NCBI RefSeq assembly: GCF_022539665.2
Contig: NC_081333.1
Span: 6,198,971-6,262,970, forward strand
DNA length: 64,000 nucleotides
DNA from: Daphnia carinata
Taxonomy: Eukaryota > Arthropoda > Branchiopoda > Diplostraca > Daphniidae
Direction of reading: 5' to 3'
In this document: positions 44,378 to 54,210 of the stretch, one piece after another
Layout: each line of letters begins with the position of its first letter
Position numbering within the stretch: the stretch's first letter is position 1
The notes under the pieces: model-generated
Database searches by the model: none
Told to the model about the DNA's origin: nothing
What the model saw: only the letters and a program-made list of their open reading frames with translations
Made by a program: the position numbers and the translations under genes

Positions 44378-45983
44378 ATGTCGCTGATTCCATTCGTACT
44401 GTTGCTATGTCTTTACGGGCTACACCCGCAGGCATTTCAAACAACCGTATGCGATTTTCTTAAAGACGGGAATACTCCAATTTTCCGACGACAATTGCCA
44501 AGCGATTGCGCCCGATAATAAGGCCGTGAAAGTGAAATATGCGATTTATAGTGAAGACCGTGCCGCGGCTAAATTTCCTGGATATATTTGCGCAAGATGG
44601 AAGAATATACGGCGCATAACAATGAATTTTTTCGGTCAACTTGATTGTGCTAAAATTTCGATTGACCCAATGAAATGATTAACCAAAAACGATGTGACGA
44701 AAATCGAATGATTTTTTCAGACGATAAATTTATATTTGATCGTGAACCTGACATTTTCGGATATTGGCTACAGACAATTGATTCTGAAATTATAAACTCA
44801 GAAAGTGAACACGAAGACGCCGATTTTACAACACCAATCGGAACAGCTTCCGCCACGACTGGAAATTTATCACACAATCACTCATTAATTTGGGACAAAA
44901 CCTATACACAAAAGACTAAACCGATCTAGTGGAAGATCGGACGAAATAATTTTCAGGCTCCAAGATGACGCCAGACAACTTGATTTTCATTTGACTCCTA
45001 CAACACGCTCCTCCCTACAAAACGAATGCACCAATAGAACTTCGTCATTCGAGATCATCGGCCAATCGAAACTAACCGTTTCGGCGGCGGCCATCATGGA
45101 AAATTTACCAACCACTTTGGAGACTCCGGCGCCATCTACCGATGAAAATTTAAACGTACCCGCGAATATACAATATATTCGAGACCAACTTACTGATCAT
45201 GAAAATGAATTAGCAAGACAAATTCGACTAATGCAATGTGAAGCTCGCAAGGCCAAACACGAAAGGGCCGTTACAATGGCTCAATATAACGGATGGTTAG
45301 CAGCTTCGCAGTTAAATTTACAACAATGCACGAAATTACAAGCCTTTGGAAAAACAGTTGTATTAATTCAATGTAAAACTTTAAATGTTACATTTGAGAC
45401 TATACTGACATCTTGCGGACCACAGCCGAAATTTCAAAATTACACCATTAATCTCGACGGATGGGAACTTGTTAAATATTCCCCTTGTTATTGGACTAAC
45501 GGTTTCGTTAATTTTAACGACAAACCTTACGCCTTCCGTAACGACACATGGAAACCAATCGAAGCAAACATTGTGTTACCGGAACAAACACTTGCACATT
45601 CTTTTCGGTATGAAAATGTCGAATTTCTCGACTACGACCATCGAAGCAACCCGGCATATACCGACAATATGCTAAATCATATGAACATTATGGCCGATAT
45701 AGCCGCCGCGATTAATGAACATCCTGCACCTGAATTTGCCTTGCACCACAAATACAGTGCGTCGACCGTCTTAATGACATCAGCCAGTGTCGGAACTTAT
45801 ACATCTTGGTGGGACACCATCACGAATTATTTCTTCATCGGCATTTTATGTCTTTTGGTGCTTATCTTCTTGCGCATTTGCTATGCCTGCGGTCTTTTTA
45901 CCCTCATCTGGGCCGTCTGCTGTCGCCCTTCCGATGATCCAAGACCTGCGGCTCCCGAATCGATTCCGATGCATCAACTCTGA
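44378..45983 (+). pseudogene. Element A envelope-like gene, damaged by deletions
   Basis: Same gene as the intact env at 51098-52795. The signal-peptide region is present at 44378, but at least seven short deletions lie between about 44455 and 45015, several removing a Cys codon. After 44991 the frame is open to 45983 (330 codons) and includes the helical region, the Cys-rich C-terminal ectodomain and the transmembrane segment (FFIGILCLLVLIFLRI). The surface half is thus non-functional as written. The concentration of deletions in one 560-bp stretch is odd, and assembly or consensus error is possible. Confidence 0.8.
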
Positions 45984-46016
45984 TTACGGGACGTAATCTC
46001 ACGCCGCCGGGAGTGA

Positions 46017-46059
46017 TGTAACGAAGCCGAATATATCTTACTTTAACTTTTCTCGCTTT
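46017..46059 (+). repeat. Element A 3' LTR, first 43 bp before the gap
   Basis: TGTAACGAAGCCGAATATAT and the following bases match the 5' LTR start at 33125 with one difference, then run into Ns. It begins 34 bp after the env stop codon. Confidence 0.85.
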
Positions 46060-46159
46060 NNNNNNNNNNNNNNNNNNNNNNNNNNNNNNNNNNNNNNNNN
46101 NNNNNNNNNNNNNNNNNNNNNNNNNNNNNNNNNNNNNNNNNNNNNNNNNNNNNNNNNNN
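46060..46159. other. Assembly gap (100 N)
   Basis: Exactly 100 Ns, the usual placeholder for a gap of unknown size. The missing part would include the rest of the A 3' LTR and, if A' is a full element, its LTR, leader, gag and most of pol. Confidence 0.95.
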
Positions 46160-47416
46160 GCGTTAAAAGATCAAACAGCGCAGACGACAGCAGATTGTGT
46201 ATATAAAACAATTATAGTTAGACATGGTATGCCTAAAGCCATCCTTTCCGATCGTGGAACTAATTTCACGTCCAAATTATTCCGTTACTTCTGTAAGAAA
46301 TTAAAAATTGATCAAAAGTTAACAACTGCTTACAATCCAGCTAGCAATGGCGAAACTGAGAGATTTAATCGAACATTGACCACAATGTTGAGAAAGGAAT
46401 TAAAAGATGGAGAACATGAGAATTGGGAAGATATGCTGGATGATGTTTTATTTGCTTACCGTAGTTCTGTCCATTCTTCGACATGTGAAACCCCATATTA
46501 TTTACTGCACGGTAGAGATCCTAATATACCTATTAATGAATTCCTTGACGCGTCCCCAAAAACATTTATCTCCGCATCAGATTACGTAGGTAATTTAGCT
46601 GATCGCTTACGTTATAGTTTCCAACGCGTCCGTGAGGAGAGCGAAAAAGCAAGAAAACGTCAGAGGGAACAATATAATAAAAGAGCAAATGTAAAACAAT
46701 ATGTGGTAGGAGATAGAGTATTATTAGATATTAGAGTAGTCAAAGAAGGCGATAGTAGGAAATTTACCTCTAAATATAAAGGTCCTTATAGAATCGTAAA
46801 AGTATATTCCAATAATACAGTAGATATTGCTGATAATTCATACATTTGTCAACGCACTCATGTTAACCGCCTAAAACCCCTGTACGAAACAATGTTATGG
46901 AAAGACGAACATTGTCCCCCTATCGAGACGCCTTCGAAGTTCGAGAATCGATTTCGTAAATCGATTTCCACCCAAACAATCGAAACTATGGAAAACATAG
47001 AGCGAAGCGCGAGTGAATGGGAAAATATGGAATTGGAACCTTTGGAAACAGTAAATGTGGGTACGGAAAGAAATGTTGAAAGTATGGATGCGGAAAGTGT
47101 GGAATTGGAAACTGTGGAATTGGAGGCAGCGGAATTGCAAATGGCCGCCACCCAAAACAATAAACATTCTCATATCGTCAGCGAAACCCAAGGAATATAT
47201 ACTTCAGACGATAATGAGTCAACTCATGTTGGTGCGTCCAATAAAACAAAGAACACCACAACAATTCACGGAAACAACGCAGCTGCGGTGATTAATCTTG
47301 AATCTGACGCCCGACAGGTGGCGCCTGCCATCAGTCAGCAAGAAATACTGCCACCCCAACATGCTACCGGACGCCCGCAAAGAAATCGAAAACTACCAAT
47401 GCGTTATAGGAATTAG
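46160..47416 (+). CDS. Element A' Pol, C-terminal part (integrase)
   Basis: Open from the gap; the displayed Met is at 46229. It contains the second integrase catalytic Asp (SDRGTNFTS), the Glu motif (NGETERFNRT), the GPY/F-like tail and the acidic repetitive C-terminus. It is almost identical to element A Pol (a few substitutions, for example Asn to Ser in the tail). The missing N-terminal part lies in the gap. Confidence 0.9.
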   Translation, partial: ALKDQTAQTTADCVYKTIIVRHGMPKAILSDRGTNFTSKLFRYFCKKLKIDQKLTTAYNPASNGETERFNRTLTTMLRKELKDGEHENWEDMLDDVLFAYRSSVHSSTCETPYYLLHGRDPNIPINEFLDASPKTFISASDYVGNLADRLRYSFQRVREESEKARKRQREQYNKRANVKQYVVGDRVLLDIRVVKEGDSRKFTSKYKGPYRIVKVYSNNTVDIADNSYICQRTHVNRLKPLYETMLWKDEHCPPIETPSKFENRFRKSISTQTIETMENIERSASEWENMELEPLETVNVGTERNVESMDAESVELETVELEAAELQMAATQNNKHSHIVSETQGIYTSDDNESTHVGASNKTKNTTTIHGNNAAAVINLESDARQVAPAISQQEILPPQHATGRPQRNRKLPMRYRN

Positions 47417-47572
47417 AAGAGTATATTTTCGTCGAAACAAAATCAAAACGATCACATAACAACCGTCGTGTATTTAACAGCGAGACATTTCAAAGGGACT
47501 TCACAACGTTTTCGACACTTGTTGAGTAAAGTTCTCCTCAATTGTGCTCCACAATTTTAAAAATCCCGAAAA

Positions 47573-48085
47573 ATGGACCCGTGCGCTAACTCTGCTAACC
47601 AGCAATCCCAGGCAGCTTGCGAGTGGCTAAGTGCCGACGAGCAAGCAGAGAAAGTGATGGCACCAATGGCTGCCATCCCCGTCTACGCCGATTGGACGCC
47701 CGTTCCGGAAAAATCTAGCAACATCGTCAGCCAAACGCCTCAGTCCCCAGAGCTCGACGACATGGAATCGTGGGAGATGGAACGTCAACGTTACGAGCGC
47801 CGTGTGGAAGAACGTACGGCCGCGCTCACCCGTCAGCTGAACGCGGATCTCTTCGCCGAAGATTGGGGAGGCGCTGTCACCACCCTAAAGCTGATTTTAG
47901 ACTTGGATCCAGCTAAGCGCCACCCCCTCTTTTCAACTGGTCGCCCGACCAGTGGGACACTGGCCGGAAACGTCAGAGGCGCGATGGCCCCAACACTTCC
48001 CGTTGAACACACCATGAAGAAAAGGAACGAAAAAAAAGGACACCGACAACGACGACAACCCCTTTTAATTATTCTCACCCAGTAG
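47573..48085 (+). CDS. Element A' accessory ORF 1 (intact)
   Basis: 170 codons from ATG 47573. N-terminal ~50 residues mixed polar, then acidic, then an Arg/Glu-rich helix, then WGGAVTTLKLILDLDPAKRH, then a basic C-terminal tail (MKKRNEKKGHRQRRQP). The tail resembles a nuclear or nucleolar localisation signal. The central motif relates it to accessory ORF 2 (49466). A homopolymer A run just before the tail differs by one base from element A, so the exact C-terminus is uncertain. It lies 157 bp after pol. No known family is recognised. Confidence 0.65.
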   Translation: MDPCANSANQQSQAACEWLSADEQAEKVMAPMAAIPVYADWTPVPEKSSNIVSQTPQSPELDDMESWEMERQRYERRVEERTAALTRQLNADLFAEDWGGAVTTLKLILDLDPAKRHPLFSTGRPTSGTLAGNVRGAMAPTLPVEHTMKKRNEKKGHRQRRQPLLIILTQ

Positions 48086-48332
48086 GAACATGTGTTTATT
48101 CCCCTTAGAATAGAGCTCTATCCCAAACCATTTTGTTTTCCTCTTCGCATTATATTCTCTACCTTAACAAACAATAAAATAAACACAGTAGGACGCAAAC
48201 AAAATCTCCGCCGGCTTTTCATTATACGTAAGAGAAAATTCAAAAGAAAAGACAAGAAAAGTTTAAAGTAAAGAAAAAATAAGATAGGGAAAGAAAAGAA
48301 AAGCCAACTATCGATTTAGGGGTATTTCAAAA

Positions 48333-48970
48333 ACAACCGAGGCAAGGCTTGAACCCAAGACCCCCAAAGCTTTCGACAAGCTCCAAATTTTAGAAGCAGA
48401 AAAGAAAAAAATAAGAAATATTCCAAATTGGGATTGCGATGACGGCCGAGCCGGGTTTTGAACCCGAGACTCCCGAGTGGTGTTCCGAGGCTGAGTCGCT
48501 ATGGCGTCTAGACATATGTCTACCCTAGCATAAATATAAAAGCCATTTCAAGCCCAACCAGAAATGAAACATAAAATAGTCAATAACAATTCAATCACAG
48601 TAACATAATCACAAATATGATTAGCTCGCCTACTCTTGAGGGATCTGCCAGAAAATTTTTAGTTAAGATCACAGCGTGATTCGAACCCGGCACTTCCGAG
48701 CCGTAGTCGAGGGCTATACCATCTAGCCATATGACTATATGGAATACCAAATTCAATACCCAGAATTATAGAAAATTCGAAACAGGATCAATAAAAATTT
48801 TAATATCTATTGCCAATCAACCCACAGAATAACCATTAAGAAACAGTTAACCTCAACAACTCCTAAGGAAGCTACAAGTAATTCTTAAGTCAAGGTCACG
48901 GCGTGATTCGAACTTAAGACTCCCGCGTCGAAGTCGGAAGCTCTAACGTTATGCCACGTAGCCAACGCCT
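48333..48970 (-). repeat. Array of four tRNA-like sequences in A'
   Basis: Minus-strand units at 48333-48380, 48440-48510, 48661-48740 and 48889-48970. The third is better preserved than in A: A-box TGGCTAGATGGTATAGC, B-box GGGTTCGAATCAC. The fourth has A-box TGGCTACGTGGCATAACG and B-box AGTTCGAATCA. Except at unit three, the array is nearly identical to that of A. Confidence 0.6.
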
Positions 48971-49285
48971 ATATCCCGAATCCCTCTCAAGTTGATATAC
49001 CCAAATTACGCCTAATTAACCCTATTCACGTGTAGAAGCACTATACTTCGTCATTTCTTCTTTCACTTTTCCTTCTTTCTCTATAACCATTTAATAAACA
49101 GTAGTGAATCTAAATTTTAAAAAAAGAAATGAAAGAAAAACGAACCATGTGCGCCCTTGGAAGAATGCTACTCGACCCTACACAGCAATAAATAATTCCC
49201 CTCATGACAACGGCAGCGAAAACTGACACCTGCTAAAACAATCGAGGGCCACCTCGAGGGACTTAGTGTTGAACTCGAACTTTTG

Positions 49286-49317
<32 letters not shown>
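49286..49317 (+). repeat. Poly-A tract (32 A) in A'
   Basis: Counterpart of the 35-A tract at 42568-42602; length differs by 3, as expected for a slippage-prone homopolymer. Confidence 0.8.
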
Positions 49318-49318
<1 letters not shown>

Positions 49319-49465
49319 ATAGATGTGAAGAAGTGGTAACCTACAAGTGGAAGGTTTGACCATATAAGTCAACGCGCTTCGAACGCTGAGCCTCCACTCT
49401 CAATTCATCACTGGAGATCAACAGCACTACCGAAGCTACCAAGAGAACCACTGCTATTCTACACG

Positions 49466-49828
49466 ATGGCCGAAAATCACTCCCGTCAAACGGGGATGCC
49501 TCCTTGGAAACGAATCTGTCACGGTCTTACCGCTGAACGATCCTTCATAGTGGCGGAAGCTACTAGCACCTCTTCAACAGTGGAAGAGAAGGACCGGGCC
49601 ATGCGGGAAGCCCTAGACCACCGGCGCCCATCCGGATCAGGGCTAAGAAACTTCCAGCACCATCTCCAAAATCGGTGGAGAATCGCCGGGCTGACGAGAG
49701 CTCGAACGGAGGAACTCGTTCAACTCCTCGAACGTGAAGAATGGAGCCAGGCAACCGAAGTATTTGCTTCAATCCTGGATCTGGACCCGGAAAACCGCCG
49801 TCCCATTCCGCCGCCGGAAGAAAATTGA
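49466..49828 (+). CDS. Element A' accessory ORF 2
   Basis: 120 codons, identical to the ORF at 42751 apart from residue 13 (Trp here, Leu there). It contains the helical C-terminal half with WSQATEVFASILDLDPENRR and ends PPPEEN. It sits between the poly-A tract and the fifth tRNA-like unit. The shared WxxAxxxxxxILDLDPxxR pattern with accessory ORF 1 is the main evidence that both ORFs are genes. No predicted signal or membrane segment. Confidence 0.65.
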   Translation: MAENHSRQTGMPPWKRICHGLTAERSFIVAEATSTSSTVEEKDRAMREALDHRRPSGSGLRNFQHHLQNRWRIAGLTRARTEELVQLLEREEWSQATEVFASILDLDPENRRPIPPPEEN

Positions 49829-49830
49829 AT

Positions 49831-50461
49831 TTTGTCTTCCCTTGTAAACCCAATCCCGAATGTATCTGTATGCTGTCATATGTTTCCTAACAAAAAAAAA
49901 TACATCCAGCTACCAACAATACTCGCCTCACTTGATTTTAAATAAATATGTCACAATCCATAAGATTTCCATCCAAAAGACAACAAGTAAAAGAAAAAAA
50001 AAGAGGGCCCTCCCTATAGCGGCGCATGGGAAAGATATTCTCATGCGTTCGACTTTACTATACAAATTAGAATTCTCTGAAACTCCCCCCTAAATTTTCT
50101 TTTTCTTCTTCTCCTTTTCTTCTTTTAACTTCTCGTCTCTCTCATTTCATGCAGTTCTTTCCTGCCCCTTTGGTCCTTCTAAGCAAAACAATAGACATAA
50201 GCTCCCAAAATTTTATCTTCCGCCTATTTTACCCCAACTCCGTGTGTCTGGGACAAATTTCCCTTGTCTCGCACGAGCCGCTTCTCTTTCTTCCCCATAT
50301 GTTTCATTCCCTTTAGCGCCCTTTTACTTCTTTCCCCATACCATTTCTCATGCGTTGGACTTAGAAAATAAAAGTTAGCTTTCGCGTCGTTTTATTTACC
50401 ATAAAGAATGAAGTATAACCTTTTTCGTAGCTTAGAACCCTCATTAATGGATGAGTTATCT
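49831..50461. other. Non-coding stretch of A' with splice-acceptor-like tract
   Basis: A long pyrimidine tract ends in TTTCATGCAG at about 50154 (43438 in A). It is a good splice-acceptor candidate for a spliced env message, which errantivirus-type elements are known to make. Otherwise no gene is visible. Confidence 0.4.
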
Positions 50462-50533
50462 GGTCCTACTGAGGATTCGAACCTCAGACCCACAGCATCA
50501 CAGCCGAGCGCTCTACCTTTTGAGCTATTAGCA
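50462..50533 (-). repeat. Fifth antisense tRNA-like sequence in A'
   Basis: Same as 43747-43818: intact D-arm stem and T-arm on the minus strand, poor anticodon stem. Confidence 0.6.
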
Positions 50534-51097
50534 TCTGTGTTACGCCTTACGTTGAGCTTAGGAAAAATGCACCCTCCAAGCCCACCAAGCGCGCCCTTTT
50601 TCTCTTCCCTTGCTCGTGTTTCACTTGCCTTTTACCCTATCCGTATGCGCCTTTGTGTCACTCTAATGAAAATTGACCTGTGTTTTTCCCCGTCGTTACA
50701 ATTATATCATGCCTTTTCTTCCTCTCCTGTCTAAACGATGCATTGTTTCCCGAATTTTTCTTTTGCATCAGTGAGATTATTCTTTCTCCTTCCCAATGAC
50801 ACCAGTCACCGCATAAAAATACTTACTCTTATATTAGATACATAATGTTTTTCCGTGCACTATATGCGTATTTTTGCTCGCTAGCGACCATCGGCAACTG
50901 TTTACGGGCCGACGGAAGATCGTTGACCTTTTTAATTGCCGTCATATATACTTCCTGCTTTTGCTTTTATTTTACCTTCTTTATATATTACTCATATAGT
51001 TTTAGGAAACCCACATGATGTTGTATTATGCTTTTATCTATACCTTCCACTGTTGATGTTGATTGTAATGTTTATTATATGTTGCCCTCTATAGAAA

Positions 51098-52795
51098 ATG
51101 TCGCTGATTCCATTCGTACTGTTGCTATGTCTTTACGGGCTACACCCGCAGGCATTTCAAACAACCGTATGCGATTGTTCCGAACCATTAAAGACGGGAA
51201 TACTCCAATTTTCCGACGACAATTGCCAAGCGATTGCGCCCGATAATAAGGCCGTGAAAGTGAAATATGCGATTTATAGTGAAGACCGTGCCGCGGCTAA
51301 ATTTCCTGGATATATTTGCGCAAGATGGAAGAATATACGGCGCATAACAATGAATTTTTTCGGTCAACTAGTGATTGTGCCGGATAAAATTTCGATTGAC
51401 ACTTCACCCGCCGTGTGCAATGAAATGATTAACCAAAAACGATGTGACGAAAATCGAATGATTTTTTCAGACGATAAATTTATATTTGATCGTGAACCTG
51501 ACATTTTCGGATATTGGCTACAGACAATTGATTCTGAAATTATAAACTGTGTTTTGGAGAAAGTGCAACTTTTTCAACTACACGAAGACGCCGATTTTAC
51601 AACACCAATCGGAACAGCTTCCGCCACGACTGGAAATTTATCACACAATCACTTAACATTAATTTGGGACAAAACCTATACACAAAAGACTAAACCGAAA
51701 ACCCGACTAGTGGAAGATGGGATAGGTACACTGGTTCGTCTACCGGGCGACGAAATAATTTTCAGGCTCCAAGATGACGCCAGACAACTTGATTTTCATT
51801 TGACTCCTACAACACGCTGTGCCTCCCTACAAAACGAATGCACCAATAGAACTTCGTCATTCGAGATCATCGGCCAATCGAAACTAACCGTTTCGGCGGC
51901 GGCCATCATGGAAAATTTACCAACCACTTTGGAGACTCCGGCGCCATCTACCGATGAAAATTTAAACGTACCCGCGAATATACAATATATTCGAGACCAA
52001 CTTACTGATCATGAAAATGAATTAGCAAGACAAATTCGACTAATGCAATGTGAAGCTCGCAAGGCCAAACACGAAAGGGCCGTTACAATGGCTCAATATA
52101 ACGGATGGTTAGCAGCTTCGCAGTTAAATTTACAACAATGCACGAAATTACAAGCCTTTGGAAAAACGGTTGTATTAATTCAATGTAAAACTTTAAATGT
52201 TACATTTGAGACTATACTGACATCTTGCGGACCACAGCCGAAATTTCAAAATTACACCATTAATCTCGACGGATGGGAACTTGTTAAATATTCCCCTTGT
52301 TATTGGACTAACGGTTTCGTTAATTTTAACGACAAACCTTACGCCTTCCGTAACGACACATGGAAACCAATCGAAGCAAACATTGTGTTACCGGAACAAA
52401 CACTTGCACATTCTTTTCGGTATGAAAATGTCGAATTTCTCGACTACGACCATCGAAGCAACCCGGCATATACCGACAATATGCTAAATCATATGAACAT
52501 TATGGCCGATATAGCCGCCGCGATTAATGAACATCCTGCACCTGAATTTGCCTTGCACCACAAATACAGTGCGTCGACCGTCTTAATGACATCAGCCAGT
52601 GTCGGAACTTATACATCTTGGTGGGACACCATCACGAATTATTTCTTCATCGGCATTTTATGTCTTTTGGTGCTTATCTTCTTGCGCATTTGCTATGCCT
52701 GCGGTCTTTTTACCCTCATCTGGGCCGTCTGCTGTCGCCCTTCCGATGATCCAAGACCTGCGGCTCCCGAATCGATTCCGATGCATCAACTCTGA
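51098..52795 (+). CDS. Element A' envelope-like glycoprotein (intact)
   Basis: 565 codons from ATG 51098. A signal peptide (FVLLLCLYGLH) is followed by a Cys-containing ectodomain; a central helical stretch rich in Glu/Gln/Arg from about residue 290; a C-terminal Cys-rich module (ILTSCGPQP, SPCYWTNGFVNFNDK); a transmembrane segment near the end (FFIGILCLLVLIFLRI); and a short cytoplasmic tail. Several NxS/T sites fit glycosylation. The role is presumably membrane fusion or cell-to-cell spread, as for other retroelement envelopes. It shares N- and C-terminal regions with element B env but lacks B's middle repeats. No furin-type site is obvious. The fold class is not certain; a class III glycoprotein is one possibility. 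Confidence 0.8.
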   Translation: MSLIPFVLLLCLYGLHPQAFQTTVCDCSEPLKTGILQFSDDNCQAIAPDNKAVKVKYAIYSEDRAAAKFPGYICARWKNIRRITMNFFGQLVIVPDKISIDTSPAVCNEMINQKRCDENRMIFSDDKFIFDREPDIFGYWLQTIDSEIINCVLEKVQLFQLHEDADFTTPIGTASATTGNLSHNHLTLIWDKTYTQKTKPKTRLVEDGIGTLVRLPGDEIIFRLQDDARQLDFHLTPTTRCASLQNECTNRTSSFEIIGQSKLTVSAAAIMENLPTTLETPAPSTDENLNVPANIQYIRDQLTDHENELARQIRLMQCEARKAKHERAVTMAQYNGWLAASQLNLQQCTKLQAFGKTVVLIQCKTLNVTFETILTSCGPQPKFQNYTINLDGWELVKYSPCYWTNGFVNFNDKPYAFRNDTWKPIEANIVLPEQTLAHSFRYENVEFLDYDHRSNPAYTDNMLNHMNIMADIAAAINEHPAPEFALHHKYSASTVLMTSASVGTYTSWWDTITNYFFIGILCLLVLIFLRICYACGLFTLIWAVCCRPSDDPRPAAPESIPMHQL

Positions 52796-52828
52796 TTACG
52801 GGACGTAATCTCACGCCGCCGGGAGTGA

Positions 52829-52848
52829 TGTAACGAAGCCGAATATAC
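52829..52848 (+). repeat. Element A' 3' LTR, first 20 bp
   Basis: TGTAACGAAGCCGAATATAC matches the LTR start exactly. The next ~30 bp (52849-52878) do not match the LTR and precede element B. LTR sequence equivalent to 33145-33497 is missing. Confidence 0.8.
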
Positions 52849-52878
52849 TTGGCTTTTGGGCCACACCATCACGAATCA

Positions 52879-53288
52879 TTAACTTGTAAATGACTTTCAA
52901 CTCGGCTTACTAATTACTAAGTGTATTTTCACAAGACTAACAAGACTAATCACAGGTGTAATGTAAGATTCTCTAAAACTCTACTACACTTCAACGCTCT
53001 GGACACAGACACACAATGTACTATAACGCACTAAACTCAGACCCCGAGCCCCCTTCTTGTCACAGCTTTTATCAGTTAATATGAGGTCACTCTTGACGTC
53101 AATGATCACGTGAAGACGAACTGATCGTAGAGGTGAAGAGCTGACTGATACTGGTTTGGCGTGGGAAGGCTCCGTGAGGATGAAGAACTGTTTGATACCA
53201 GTTCGCCGTGGAATCATCCAAGGCTGGAATCTATTAATTAGCTAAGCTAACTAATTGGTGGCGTTCTTCGGTATATGTCCTCATCACA
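52879..53288 (-). repeat. Element B 3' LTR
   Basis: Matches 63532-63941 base for base as far as I can tell. The outer end lacks about 8 bp (TGTAATGT) present in the other LTR. On the minus strand the LTR starts TGTGATGAGGAC. Open frames inside both LTRs (52984-53217) are by-products. Confidence 0.9.
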
Positions 53289-53302
53289 TTCCTCCCCTTT
53301 TT
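53289..53302 (-). promoter_or_regulatory. Polypurine tract of element B
   Basis: On the minus strand AAAAAGGGGAGGAA directly abuts the LTR start TGTGATG. A pure purine run at this place primes plus-strand DNA synthesis in LTR elements. Confidence 0.85.
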
Positions 53303-53502
53303 ACAGAAGTTGCCTTTGGGGTTACAGGGTTGGAGAATATATTTATGTATACGGAAGTTATAATGAAACAGATAGGTCTACCAAAATTTCTAATTCTAAT
53401 TTATGCATTTGCTTCTTTTCTTTCTTTCTTCCGTAGGGATTACAATTGCTAAACATTTCTTGTTAGTAAGAGAGTGGAATAGTGGAGGGGATAGGTAAGG
53501 AT

Positions 53503-53504
<2 letters not shown>

Positions 53505-53561
<57 letters not shown>
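53505..53561. repeat. Homopolymer tract (57 T)
   Basis: 57 consecutive Ts on the plus strand, that is, poly-A in the sense of element B. With the 43-T tract at 54211-54253 it brackets the opposite-strand ORF. Length is likely to vary. Confidence 0.9.
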
Positions 53562-53562
<1 letters not shown>

Positions 53563-53639
53563 ATGCGAACCTTATAGTTGTTGCTTTTTGTTCCGGTGTG
53601 TTTCATTCGTTTCTTGCCCTTCGTCGAGCTCCCTTGTGC

Positions 53640-54174
53640 ATGATGGAGTTTGATTTTACATGCGTTGTGTCTCATCGTGCTGCCGTTGATACTGCTTTGT
53701 GGATTTTCGAAGTTATAGCGTATCACAAGCCTCATTTGCTCTTCCGAAGATTTCTTCCCACTGATCGAGAACTGTTCTTCAATTCCTATCGGCCATCGAT
53801 GAGTGTTGAAAATTGTCCTCCTCTTGACTTCGGGTTCCGACGAGTCAGTTCCACCGACCGCTATTATGTGTAAGTCGCAAATTGGTTCTTTTCTTAGCAT
53901 TCCATTTGACTTGTTTTTTTTTTCTTTTTCCAGTCAGTTTCCAGGTTATGCTCGCTACCGCGACATTTACCCGGTCCGGTTTGCACGATTGCTCTGGTGG
54001 CTCGAGTCTGGTGAGGATATCTATCACCGCAACTGTCGTTCATCGCTCTTCTTCAATGAACAATTGCAGGAAGAATTCCATCACTCAGTGGCAATGCAGA
54101 ACGTACACCGTCTTCTCCGTCGGCTTTTGATTGGCACCGATCTTATGCTGGTTAGTTCCTTGTATTTCCAGTAG
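53640..54174 (+). CDS. Two-exon ORF on the opposite strand of element B, unknown
   Basis: Exon 1 is open from upstream of ATG 53640 (MMEFDFTC) to 53869. A 64-bp intron follows (53870 GTAAGT to TTTTTCCAG at 53933) with a strong pyrimidine tract. Exon 2 (53934-54174) continues in phase, giving about 156 codons ending SSLYFQ. The sequence is aromatic- and Arg-rich (YARYRDIYPVRFARLLWWLE); no signal peptide or known domain is recognised. It lies between env and the polypurine tract and is transcribed against the element. It could be captured host DNA or an antisense accessory gene. The match of phase, donor and acceptor makes chance unlikely, but expression is unproven. Confidence 0.55.
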
Positions 54175-54208
54175 AATACACAACTTTAAAGGTTGGTTGT
54201 CTATGGAC

Positions 54209-54210
<2 letters not shown>

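Larger units (their letters stand above)
33125..46059 (+). mobile_element. Element A: Ty3/Gypsy-type retroelement with env
   Basis: Order: LTR (33125-33850), primer-binding site, leader ORF, gag, pol (protease, RT, RNase H, integrase), two accessory ORFs, antisense tRNA-like array, env, and the first 43 bp of the 3' LTR before the assembly gap. The LTR has TGTAA...TTACA ends. Pol is intact. Gag has two apparent frame breaks, accessory ORF 1 has a small deletion, and env has several. The env gene and overall layout are those of errantivirus-like (Metaviridae) elements, although the env type differs from the usual one (see findings). Confidence 0.9.
46160..52848 (+). mobile_element. Element A' : second copy of element A, 5' part missing
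   Basis: Begins at a position equivalent to 39450 in A (integrase core) and continues through accessory ORF 1, tRNA-like array, poly-A, accessory ORF 2, fifth tRNA-like unit, env and the first 20 bp of the 3' LTR. It is nearly identical to A outside a few spots, but has an intact accessory ORF 1 and an intact env. The third tRNA-like unit differs substantially from that of A. Element B interrupts the LTR after 52848, and LTR sequence resumes at 63942. Confidence 0.85.

Noticed and set aside
52984-53217. 77-codon minus-strand frame, present identically at 63637-63870
   Set aside because: It lies inside the LTR of element B; identity merely reflects LTR identity. No known domain.
53502-53900. 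Minus-strand frame of 132 codons ending in a long poly-Lys run
   Set aside because: The Lys run is the translated homopolymer tract and the rest is antisense of the better-supported two-exon ORF.
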